This document shows, piece after piece, positions 9,268-16,476 of a stretch of 64,000 nucleotides of DNA. Position numbers and translations under genes: made by a program. Under the pieces are notes generated by a model. The model worked only from the letters and a program-made list of their open reading frames with translations. It was not told where the DNA came from and did no database searches. Numbering within the stretch: the first letter of the stretch is position 1; each line of letters opens with the position of its first letter. Origin of the DNA: an uncultured Eubacteriales bacterium (GTDB lineage Bacteria; Bacillota; Clostridia; Tissierellales; Peptoniphilaceae); assembly GCA_900539225.1 (NCBI GenBank), contig UQBO01000004.1, positions 62,001 through 126,000 on the forward strand, read 5' to 3'.

Positions 9268-10386
9268 TTATCTAAGCCAATTTATTGGGTTTGTGAAATT
9301 ACCGTTCTTTCTTACTTCAAAATGTAAGTGCGGACCAGTTGAGAAGCCGGTTGATCCAACTTTGGCTATTGCTTGACCTTTTTTAACTTTCGCTCCCTTG
9401 CTCTTCAATAATCTCGAACAGTGTCCGTAGCCAGTAACTATCTTTCCTCCGTGGTCAACTAGTACTAGGTTGCCATAGCCAGCATATTTGCCAGAGAAAA
9501 TTACTGTGCCATCTGCTGCTGCGACGATATTTGTTCCTGTTGGAGCAGGTATGTCTATGCCGGTGTGTAATCTTTTTATCTTAAATATAGGATGATTTCT
9601 ATAGCCATAGCCTGAACTAATTCTAGTATGACCAGGTAGTGGCCATCCAAGCTTACCGCCTACAAACTTCCGAGAATTAGATTGAAGCTTAAGTATTTGT
9701 GCTCCTAAGTTCTTAGAGTCTTGCTCGAGTTTTGCCAGACTCTTCTTTGCCTTTTCTATATCATTTTTTAATATTGAAAATTGTTTTTCTTGTTCTGATT
9801 TTAACTTGGATACTTCATCTTTTTGACTAGCTAGTTTGTTTTTATTCTCAACTTGAGTGTTCTTTAAGCTTTCTAGTGAAGATTTTATCTTGACAATGTT
9901 ATCAACTTCGCCTTCAATGCTTGCGATTAGGTCCTGGTCTCTCTTGGCCATCTTTTGAACCATGTTTTTCTTAGAAAGATAATCATCCAAAGATTTAGAT
10001 GAAAGAAGTACTGTAACATAGTTATCATCACTATTCATATACATACTCCTTAGTCTCTTTCTAAACAAAGCGTCATTTTCTTTTAGTCTTTTTTGAGCAT
10101 CATCAAGCTCAATAGTCTTTTGATCTATCTTATTGTCAGTATCTTTAATAGCGTTATTAAGACTATCAATACTCGAGTTTAAAGATGAAATACTATTTCC
10201 ATACTTAACTATATTGTTATAAACGTTTGTAGATTTTTTCTGTTTCGTGTTTATCTCAGTTTTAGTGTCCTTTATCTTCTTGTCAACATTTTTCTTCTTA
10301 TTCTTTAGCTTACCAGCTGCAAAGACAGTTTGAAAAGTTAAAGCTAATATTAATAAAACAATTATGAATCTCTTCTTCTTAAACAA
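9268..10386 (-). CDS. EnvC-like murein hydrolase/activator: coiled coil plus M23 peptidase
   Basis: 372 residues. A signal peptide (1-23, ending VFAAG) is followed by about 210 residues of Lys/Asp/Ser/Gln-rich coiled coil and then a C-terminal M23 (LytM) domain with GYGYRNHPIF, HTGIDIPAPTGTNIVAAADG and GPHLHFEVRKNG. The zinc-binding set (H..D and HLH) is present, so it may be an active endopeptidase rather than only an activator. The start is TTG at 10384-10386 with AGGTGATTA in front. Its position directly after ftsX fits the known partnership of FtsEX with coiled-coil cell-wall hydrolases in division. Confidence 0.93.
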   Translation of the reverse strand: MFKKKRFIIVLLILALTFQTVFAAGKLKNKKKNVDKKIKDTKTEINTKQKKSTNVYNNIVKYGNSISSLNSSIDSLNNAIKDTDNKIDQKTIELDDAQKRLKENDALFRKRLRSMYMNSDDNYVTVLLSSKSLDDYLSKKNMVQKMAKRDQDLIASIEGEVDNIVKIKSSLESLKNTQVENKNKLASQKDEVSKLKSEQEKQFSILKNDIEKAKKSLAKLEQDSKNLGAQILKLQSNSRKFVGGKLGWPLPGHTRISSGYGYRNHPIFKIKRLHTGIDIPAPTGTNIVAAADGTVIFSGKYAGYGNLVLVDHGGKIVTGYGHCSRLLKSKGAKVKKGQAIAKVGSTGFSTGPHLHFEVRKNGNFTNPINWLR

Positions 10387-10394
10387 ATAATCAC

Positions 10395-11294
10395 CTATAC
10401 CTTTAATAACTTCTTAAGTGAACTGATGCTGCCAAGCATACCAATTCCAACGCCTAATGTCACAAAGATAATACTAAAGTCTGTAATAATATTCTCTGGG
10501 CTAACTAAGGCATCACTAAGCATTCCATTTTTTGATCCAGCTAGATAATCATATACATATGAGTAGCCAAATTTTACACATAGTATTGCGATAAGTGCTG
10601 CAATGAAACCTATCATTATACCCTCAAACACATATGGACCTGTGATGTAGCCGTTAGTTGCTCCAACATACTTCATAATCTCAATCTCTTTCTTTCTTGA
10701 GCTTATGGATAATTTTATAGTATTTGAAATCAAGAATATTGAGATGAATATTAAAGCTATTATTAAGCCAAAACCGCCTATTTGCATATACTTAGATATT
10801 TTTAGTAAATGTATTACTTCATCAGATAAATACCTTACATCTTCAACGCCTGGCATCATCTTGATCTCTCCAGCAACATCATTTATCTTTTCTATATCAT
10901 TAACATGAATCTTGAATGCATTTGGTAGCGGATTATCTTCCTTGTATTCTTCAAGTAAGTAGCTCTTATTTTCCCATTGTTCAAACATGCTTTCTAGGCC
11001 TTCATCTTTGGAGATAAATTTAACTTCTTTAACTTCATCTATGTCCTTGAGCTTCTCTTCCATGTCCTTAATACCTTCATCATCAACACCATCTAATAAG
11101 AAGACCTTTACTTCATTTATCTTTTCTTTAGTGTCTCCAACAACTTTATTAACGCTTAAAACTATAATCAATACAGTTGAAAGTATTAACAAAACCGAAA
11201 GTATCGATACTATTGCTGCTAAGGCCATGTTGAAGTGCCTTGCTATACCTTTAAATCCATCTTTAATTATATTTATTGTCTCTCTAAATCTCAC
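10395..11294 (-). CDS. ftsX: Cell division ABC transporter permease FtsX
   Basis: About 299 residues with the FtsX plan: a short cytoplasmic N-terminus, one membrane segment (about 15-48), a large external domain (about 50-165), then three more membrane segments. I choose the GTG at 11294 because AAGGTGG lies 8 bases before it and the resulting N-terminus (RFRETINIIKDGFKGI) has the usual FtsX length; starts at 11321 or 11312 would add up to nine residues. It overlaps the ftsE end by 11 bases. With FtsE it controls cell-wall hydrolases at division sites. Confidence 0.93.
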   Translation of the reverse strand: MRFRETINIIKDGFKGIARHFNMALAAIVSILSVLLILSTVLIIVLSVNKVVGDTKEKINEVKVFLLDGVDDEGIKDMEEKLKDIDEVKEVKFISKDEGLESMFEQWENKSYLLEEYKEDNPLPNAFKIHVNDIEKINDVAGEIKMMPGVEDVRYLSDEVIHLLKISKYMQIGGFGLIIALIFISIFLISNTIKLSISSRKKEIEIMKYVGATNGYITGPYVFEGIMIGFIAALIAILCVKFGYSYVYDYLAGSKNGMLSDALVSPENIITDFSIIFVTLGVGIGMLGSISSLKKLLKV

Positions 11295-11967
11295 AGTAGT
11301 ACCCACCTTCATAAACATCACTTATAACATTACCGTGGTTTAAAGTGATTACTCTCTTTTTCATCTCGTCAACGATGTTCTTCGCATGCGTTGCCATGAC
11401 TATGGTTGTTCCTCTGTTATTAATATCTTGCAATAGGTTCATTATTTCCCATGCAGTATCTGAGTCGAGGTTACCTGTTGGCTCGTCCGCAATGATGACG
11501 TCTGGCTTATTTACTAAAGCTCTGGCAATGGCAGTCCTTTGGCACTCGCCTCCTGAAAGTTGGTGAGGATAAGACTTTGCCTTGTCACTTAGACCAACCA
11601 TGCTTAGTATAATTGGCACACTTCTTCTAATCTCTCTAGGCTTCTTACCAATAATCTCCATAGCAAAAGCAACGTTTTCATAAACAGTCTTATTAGGTAA
11701 AAGTCTAAAGTCTTGAAAAACAACTCCTATATACCTTCTGATATATGGAATCTTTCTGTTGCTAACGTCAGTTATGTCTTCATTGTTCAAATATATCTTG
11801 CCGCTAGTGGGCCTAATTTCTTTCAATATTAATTTTGTCAAAGTTGACTTGCCTGCCCCAGATGGTCCTATCAAAAATACAAACTCACCCGGTTTGATGT
11901 GTATGTTTATATCATTAAGAGCAAGAACTTCGCCATATTTTTTACTTACGTTTTCTAATCTAATCAA
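11284..11967 (-). CDS. ftsE: Cell division ABC transporter ATP-binding protein FtsE
   Basis: About 227 residues. Walker A GPSGAGKST, Q-loop VFQDFRLLP, signature LSGGECQRTAIARAL (Cys where Gln is usual) and Walker B VIIADEPTGNLD are present. The start is the TTG at 11965-11967, because AGGTG lies eight bases upstream and the protein then begins IRLENVSKKYG as in other FtsE proteins. An ATG at 11988 in the same frame has no ribosome binding site. First gene of a long minus-strand operon that includes ftsX, the M23 peptidase, the S41 protease and uvrBA. Confidence 0.95.
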   Translation of the reverse strand: MIRLENVSKKYGEVLALNDINIHIKPGEFVFLIGPSGAGKSTLTKLILKEIRPTSGKIYLNNEDITDVSNRKIPYIRRYIGVVFQDFRLLPNKTVYENVAFAMEIIGKKPREIRRSVPIILSMVGLSDKAKSYPHQLSGGECQRTAIARALVNKPDVIIADEPTGNLDSDTAWEIMNLLQDINNRGTTIVMATHAKNIVDEMKKRVITLNHGNVISDVYEGGYYCEI

Positions 11968-11999
11968 AAATATAACACCTCTTGTCATTTATAATCGTT

Positions 12000-12029
12000 T
12001 TGTGGTAGAATATACATATATATTATAAT
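12000..12029 (+). promoter_or_regulatory. Putative promoter for the 5-FCL/CofE-like operon
   Basis: In the 95-base divergent region, TTGTGG (12000-12005) and TATAAT (12024-12029) are 18 bases apart on the plus strand, about 35 bases before the TTG start at 12063. The box region is nearly symmetric AT, so it may also serve ftsE on the other strand, but no good -35 is visible for that direction. Confidence 0.5.
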
Positions 12030-12062
12030 ACAAAATGCTTAAAAAATAAAGGGGGAATTTCT

Positions 12063-12638
12063 TTGAACAAGAAAACACTAAGATCTCAGCTCTTAGAGAC
12101 AAGAAAAAAAATCTCCGAAGAAGATAGACTTAATAAGTCAAAGATAATAATCGATAAGCTGATGGCGACTCACGAGTATAAGAACGCTACTAATATCATG
12201 GCTTTTGCTAGCTTTGGTACCGAGGTTAATACTCACGATTTTATCAAGACTTCACTTGCTAATGGCAAGAGAATCATCTTACCTATATCAATCAAAGAAG
12301 ACAGAAGTCTTTTTTTGCAAGAAATTACAAATTTTGATGAACTAAAACCATCTACTTATGGTATACTAGAACCAGAGAAGAAAGAAAATTTTGATAGAAA
12401 TAAACTTGACCTAGTCATAGTTCCCGGTGTTGCCTTTGACCACAGAGGCTTCAGGTTGGGCTATGGCGGCGGTTACTACGACAGATTCCTAGCCTCACTT
12501 GATAAGAGAACTAAGATTGTCGCTATCAATTTTGAAGAGCTATATGTATATAGAGTTATTATTAGCAGGTACGATATAAAAGTTCCTGTTCTTATAACAG
12601 ATAGAAAAATTAGAAATTTCCAAAGGAGAGCAAGATGA
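12063..12638 (+). CDS. 5-formyltetrahydrofolate cyclo-ligase
   Basis: 191 residues. The enzyme converts 5-formyl-THF and ATP to 5,10-methenyl-THF, clearing an inhibitory folate. The N-terminal basic start (KKTLRSQLLETRKKIS), FASFGTEVNTHDFI and the substrate-loop motif GVAFDHRGFRLGYGGGYYDRFL are characteristic. The start is TTG at 12063-12065, preceded by an AAGGGGGAA site. The stop overlaps the next gene's start by 4 bases (ATGA), so the two are translationally coupled. One of only two plus-strand genes in the window. Confidence 0.94.
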   Translation: MNKKTLRSQLLETRKKISEEDRLNKSKIIIDKLMATHEYKNATNIMAFASFGTEVNTHDFIKTSLANGKRIILPISIKEDRSLFLQEITNFDELKPSTYGILEPEKKENFDRNKLDLVIVPGVAFDHRGFRLGYGGGYYDRFLASLDKRTKIVAINFEELYVYRVIISRYDIKVPVLITDRKIRNFQRRAR

Positions 12639-13828
12639 AAAGATATATTGGTACAAGTGTAATGGGTTTGAGATGCCCTATAATAAAAGCTGGAGATGAT
12701 ATAGTTGACATCGCTGTTGACACTATATTAAAAGCAAGCGAAGCTGGTAATTTTAAAATTAATGACAGAGACGTCGTTGGCTTAACTGAATCGATAGTTG
12801 CTAAGTCTATGAATAACTTTGCAACAGTTGATGACATAACTCATGACGTAAAAAACAAATTTAACTGCGATGAAGTTGCTCTAATCCACCCTATCATGAG
12901 TAGAAACAGATTTGCAATTTGCTTAAAAGGTATTGCTAAAGCGTTCAAAAAAGTATATGTCTTATTTAGCTACCCTCATGACGAAGTTGGTAACCACCTA
13001 TGCGACCCAGATGAGCTAGATAACTTTGATATCAATCCATATGGTGAGATAGTAGAAGAAAAAGAATTCAAGAAATGCTTTCCAAATACAAAGCACATAT
13101 TTACTAATGTTGACTACATTGAATATTACAAAGAAATAATCGAAGAAGCAGGCGCTGAAGCAGTTATGCTCTTTGGCAATAACGAAAGAAATGTACTTAA
13201 ATACACTAAAAACATCTTAGTATGCAGTATACACACTCGCGTCAGAACTAAAGAAAAGCTTAAGAAAGCAGGCGCAGAAAAGATATTCTGTCTATCTGAA
13301 ATACTTGATACATCCATTGACGGTTCAGGCTTTAACGAAAAATATGGTCTACTTGGCTCAAACAAGTCTACTGAAAACAAGATAAAGCTATTCCCAAGAG
13401 ATTGTGAAAAAATCGTTTACGCTATTCAAGATAAAATTCTAGAAAAAACTGGCAAAAAGATTGAAGTCCTTGTTTATGGTGATGGCGCTTTCAAAGATCC
13501 AGTTGGTAAGATATGGGAACTAGCTGACCCAGTTGTCTCCCCTGCTTTTACAGATGGCTTAAAAGGTACACCAAACGAAATAAAACTTAAGTACATCGCT
13601 GACAATAGCTTTGCAGAATTAAAAGGAGAAGAGCTAGAAGAAGCCATTAAGGAAAAGATTCACAATAAAGACAGTAATCTAGTTGGCTCGATGGAGTCAC
13701 AAGGAACAACACCAAGGCAATTAACAGACCTTATAGGCTCTCTTTGTGACCTAACAAGCGGTAGCGGCGACAAAGGTACTCCTATAGTTTACATCAAAGG
13801 CTACTTTGATAATTTCTCAGAAGAATAA
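12635..13828 (+). CDS. CofE-like (F420-0:gamma-glutamyl ligase family) protein
   Basis: 397 residues. Family motifs include DRDVVGLTESIVAK near residue 48 and the C-terminal block YGDGAFKDPVGKIWELADP...SPAFTDGLKGTPNE. True CofE adds gamma-linked glutamates to coenzyme F420-0, but F420 is not expected in this kind of anaerobe and no F420 genes are in the window. Firmicute members of this longer family have no proven substrate that I know of. The ATGA overlap with a folate enzyme makes a folate- or other gamma-glutamylation role worth testing (inference). Start ATG follows AAAGGAGAGCAAG. Confidence 0.85.
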   Translation: MKRYIGTSVMGLRCPIIKAGDDIVDIAVDTILKASEAGNFKINDRDVVGLTESIVAKSMNNFATVDDITHDVKNKFNCDEVALIHPIMSRNRFAICLKGIAKAFKKVYVLFSYPHDEVGNHLCDPDELDNFDINPYGEIVEEKEFKKCFPNTKHIFTNVDYIEYYKEIIEEAGAEAVMLFGNNERNVLKYTKNILVCSIHTRVRTKEKLKKAGAEKIFCLSEILDTSIDGSGFNEKYGLLGSNKSTENKIKLFPRDCEKIVYAIQDKILEKTGKKIEVLVYGDGAFKDPVGKIWELADPVVSPAFTDGLKGTPNEIKLKYIADNSFAELKGEELEEAIKEKIHNKDSNLVGSMESQGTTPRQLTDLIGSLCDLTSGSGDKGTPIVYIKGYFDNFSEE

Positions 13829-13843
13829 TAAAGAATAAATATA

Positions 13844-13875
13844 AAAGGCGACTAGAAATAATTCTAATCGCCTTT
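13844..13875. terminator. Terminator between convergent genes
   Basis: A 14-base inverted repeat with one mismatch (AAAGGCGACTAGAA, loop ATAA, complementary arm) ends in T-rich sequence on one strand and A-rich on the other. It sits 16 bases after the CofE-like stop on the plus strand and beyond the lipoprotein gene on the minus strand, so it can stop transcription in both directions. Confidence 0.85.
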
Positions 13876-13906
13876 AAAATGTTTTCCGATCATATTTGAG
13901 CAAAAA

Positions 13907-14400
13907 CTAATTTGTAAGTTTTTCCTCTGCTTTTATTACTTTACCATCTTTTGTTTCAACAATATAAATTCTATTTGCTAAATCCTCGTTTGTTTTAAAT
14001 AAGGAAGCAAAATCCTTAAAACTTTCAAAAGTATATTTCCTGTCGCCCTTTGTATCTTTAGCGTACTTTTCTTCAACATCAATAATTGTTACCTTTGTAT
14101 TTTCATCAACTTTTAGCATATCCTTATTATCTAATTCCTTATAATAAAAACCACCTGGATATTCATCTTCAGGTATTTCTAACCTTTCTAGTTCCTTTTT
14201 ATCTTCTTTAAAAACCAATTTAAAAGTATAACTTCTTGTGCTTCAATCTCAGTTTCATTTACTTTAAGAAACTTATAAGTTTTAACTACACTTTCCTTAG
14301 AGTCCCCATTATCATTATTTGATACATCTTTATTGCAAGCAAATAATGAAAGTGTAAAAATTAACAATGTTGTTAATAATAATATTTTTTTCTTGTTCAT
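13907..14400 (-). pseudogene. Small lipoprotein gene interrupted by a frameshift
   Basis: The first frame starts at the ATG at 14400 after AAAAGGAGGATTATT and encodes a lipoprotein signal (KKILLLTTLLIFTLSLFAC), a Lys/Asp/Asn-rich linker and the strand YKFLKVNETEIEAQE, then stops at 14188-14190. The remainder continues in the -1 frame from about 14240 down to 13907 (SYTFKLVFKEDKKELERLEIPEDEYPGG...VETKDGKVIKAEEKLTN). The second frame has only a TTG at 14218 and no ribosome binding site, so one gene of about 164 codons is broken. No family recognised. A TTTAAAT slippery heptamer lies at 14218-14224 in the right phase for -1 slippage, so programmed shifting or an assembly error cannot be excluded. 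Confidence 0.75.
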
Positions 14401-14556
14401 AATAATCCTCCTTTTTAAACAAGCTTACAAAAATTTTATATAAATTAAATAATTATCAGTAATGCACCCCCATATCACTATTGTTTTATTAAACAATTAT
14501 AATTACAGCTAGCATTATAAATATAATTGTTTTAATATTAATAATAAATAAAACTA

Positions 14557-15930
14557 TTATTTATAAACGTTTATGTTTATATCACCAGTTAATATGTTTG
14601 TTGATTTATTACTTATTAATACTTCATATTTACATCCTTCCATTGTCTTCATTTTAATTATCACGTTATCATTAAACTCATTATCATAAACTAATTTATT
14701 ATTTTCCATAATAATAATATTGTATTTAATGCCACCATTACAGCTTAAGTCAGATAAATTAAGTGTAAAACCATTATAATTTAATCCTCCTAAATTAGAA
14801 TTATCAAACAAATAATTAGTATATTCTAATTTTCCAAGTCTTAAATTGTTATTCACATTTACAGATTTTAATTGTGCTGTATATATGTCATTTAATTTTA
14901 GTTTACTATATTCTTCTTCACTTATAATATGAATTCTTCCATCAGAATTGTCAACACATTGAAACTCTACTTCTGTTCCAATAACTTCTATTCTGTCCTT
15001 TTCTAACTTAACAACACTAGCAAAAACTGGTATGCTAAAAAGAAATGTTAAAGCGAATATAAATGAGCCTAGTATTGTTTTTTTGTAATTTTTCATTATA
15101 ATCATCCTTTCTAAATTTGGATTTAATTTTAAAGATACATAATCTCTTTTAATTGAATTACTCATAAGTTTAAACATTGACTTACAGTAGTCTTTTCTTT
15201 ATTTTAAAGTATCTCCCAATCTTGAAATGACCTCTTTGTCTGTAAAGATTTCGATATCTTGCTCTAGATATTTCAAACTTACAATAAGTAGTGGATTACA
15301 CCAGAATACACAAGCTACAATATTTACTATATGATTAAATAAAATATGAAATCTTTTTATATGTATTAGCTCATGAATCATAACATACTTTAATAACTCT
15401 TCATCATCTAGTATATATGGCTGCAGAATTATTTTAGGTTTCAATAAACCATACGTCACTGGTGTTTTTAAATTATTATTTATATAAATACTGACTGTCC
15501 TTCTTAATTTAAAAGACTTAATATAATCTATGCACTTATTTTCATATATTATTTTTGAGTCCTTCATAATTTTATCAAATTTTATATACTTATATAGAAC
15601 ATAGCACAAAATAATCACTGTTACTATATAACGATTAATTGGATATAATACATAACTTGTCTTCTGTGACATTAATCTTATAACTGAGTCAATATAACTT
15701 AAGATGTATAATATAAAATTAAATACCTTATTGGAGTTAAATTCTTCAATTCTGATTAAAATTTGATATGGGCATATCAAGTATGCAAATAAGAGCGCCC
15801 ATAAAATAATACTTGCTGATTTAAAAGCATTTTTGTTTAAAAATTTTCTTATGAGTAATATTAATATTATTAGTAAGAAACTTTTAAAACTTTTTATTAA
15901 AGCAACCTCATTATATATGTCTACTATCAC
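14557..15930 (-). pseudogene. M56 (BlaR1/MecR1-like) membrane metallopeptidase gene split by an in-frame TAA
   Basis: Codons 1-243 (GTG at 15928-15930, GAGG nine bases upstream) give several membrane segments, the zinc motif HELIH and the later DIEIFTDKEVI that supplies a third ligand. A TAA at 15199-15201 then stops the frame. The same frame continues at once with RKDYCKSMFKLMSNSIKRDY and ERMIIMKNYKKTI followed by a membrane segment (GSFIFALTFLFSIPVFA), which is how M56 proteins normally continue, and about 155 extracellular residues to 14557. It therefore looks like one gene of about 457 codons with a nonsense mutation. An internal ATG at 15096 preceded by AAAGGATGA could still make a 179-residue signal-anchored fragment. 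The penicillin-binding sensor domain of BlaR1 is not seen. It overlaps the BlaI-like gene by 20 bases. Confidence 0.75.
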
Positions 15931-16315
15931 CTTTACTATCCTCTACCTCAAAATTTTCTAATAAGTTTTTCATTTCTTCAAGTTCTTCTTCTGAAACTTT
16001 TTCTGTGCTTAAAAATGTTTTACACATATTTACAAGAGATCCTTTAAATAATTTTTGAAACGCTTCTTTTTGCTTGCTAAGTAAAGCTTCTTCGCGCGAC
16101 ATAATAACACTAATCGTATATTTTGGATAACGCCTATCCAAGACTCCCTTTTCTATTAATCTGCCGATAAATGTATAAGCAGAAGTTTTACTAATTCCAT
16201 ATTTTTCTTTTAAGATTTTGGACAATTCTAAAGCTTGTATTTCTCCGTTCTCATCTAAAACATCTCCTTGCCATAGAAGCTCCATAACTTGTAATTCACC
16301 ATTTGATAAATCCAT
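15911..16315 (-). CDS. BlaI/MecI family transcriptional repressor
   Basis: 134 residues. A winged-helix DNA-binding domain (about 1-75: LSNGELQVMELLW, GISKTSAYTFIGRLIEKGVLDR) is followed by a C-terminal dimerisation helix region (SKQKEAFQKLF...LEEMKNLLENF). BlaI-type repressors are cleaved through the M56 partner when a signal is sensed; here that partner, encoded immediately downstream, is interrupted. A ribosome site (AGGGGG) precedes the ATG at 16315. No beta-lactamase or PBP gene is next to it in this window, so the regulated target is unknown. Confidence 0.9.
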   Translation of the reverse strand: MDLSNGELQVMELLWQGDVLDENGEIQALELSKILKEKYGISKTSAYTFIGRLIEKGVLDRRYPKYTISVIMSREEALLSKQKEAFQKLFKGSLVNMCKTFLSTEKVSEEELEEMKNLLENFEVEDSKGDSRHI

Positions 16316-16362
16316 ATTATACCCCCTATTTCATTTTCATTTATCTTAATATTTTCACCTCG

Positions 16363-16391
16363 AATATATCATATTTCATAAGAAAAGTCAA
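16363..16391 (-). promoter_or_regulatory. Promoter of the BlaI/M56 cassette
   Basis: TTGACT (16386-16391), exactly 17 bases, then TATATT (16363-16368) with a TGn extension, 48 bases before the blaI start. I looked for a TACA/TGTA-type Bla operator around it and did not see one. Confidence 0.75.
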
Positions 16392-16426
16392 GTACTTTCT
16401 ATAAATTATTAATTGTTTTCACGCAT

Positions 16427-16463
16427 AAAAATACCCTCTCTACTCGTGTTGAGTAAAGAGGGT
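16427..16463 (-). terminator. Terminator after tkt
   Basis: A 13-base stem with one G-U pair (arms 16433-16445 and 16451-16463, loop GTGTT) followed on the minus strand by a T-run. It lies 14 bases after the tkt stop codon and separates the long pyr/cell-wall/tkt run from the BlaI cassette. Confidence 0.88.
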
Positions 16464-16476
16464 TTTATAATTTTAA

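Noticed and set aside
14480..14497. Hairpin ATTGTTT/AAACAAT as a terminator
   Set aside because: Short AT-only stem with no T-run after it; it may be chance in very AT-rich sequence.
16316..16400. BlaI operator with TACA/TGTA symmetry
   Set aside because: No such dyad found near the promoter by eye.
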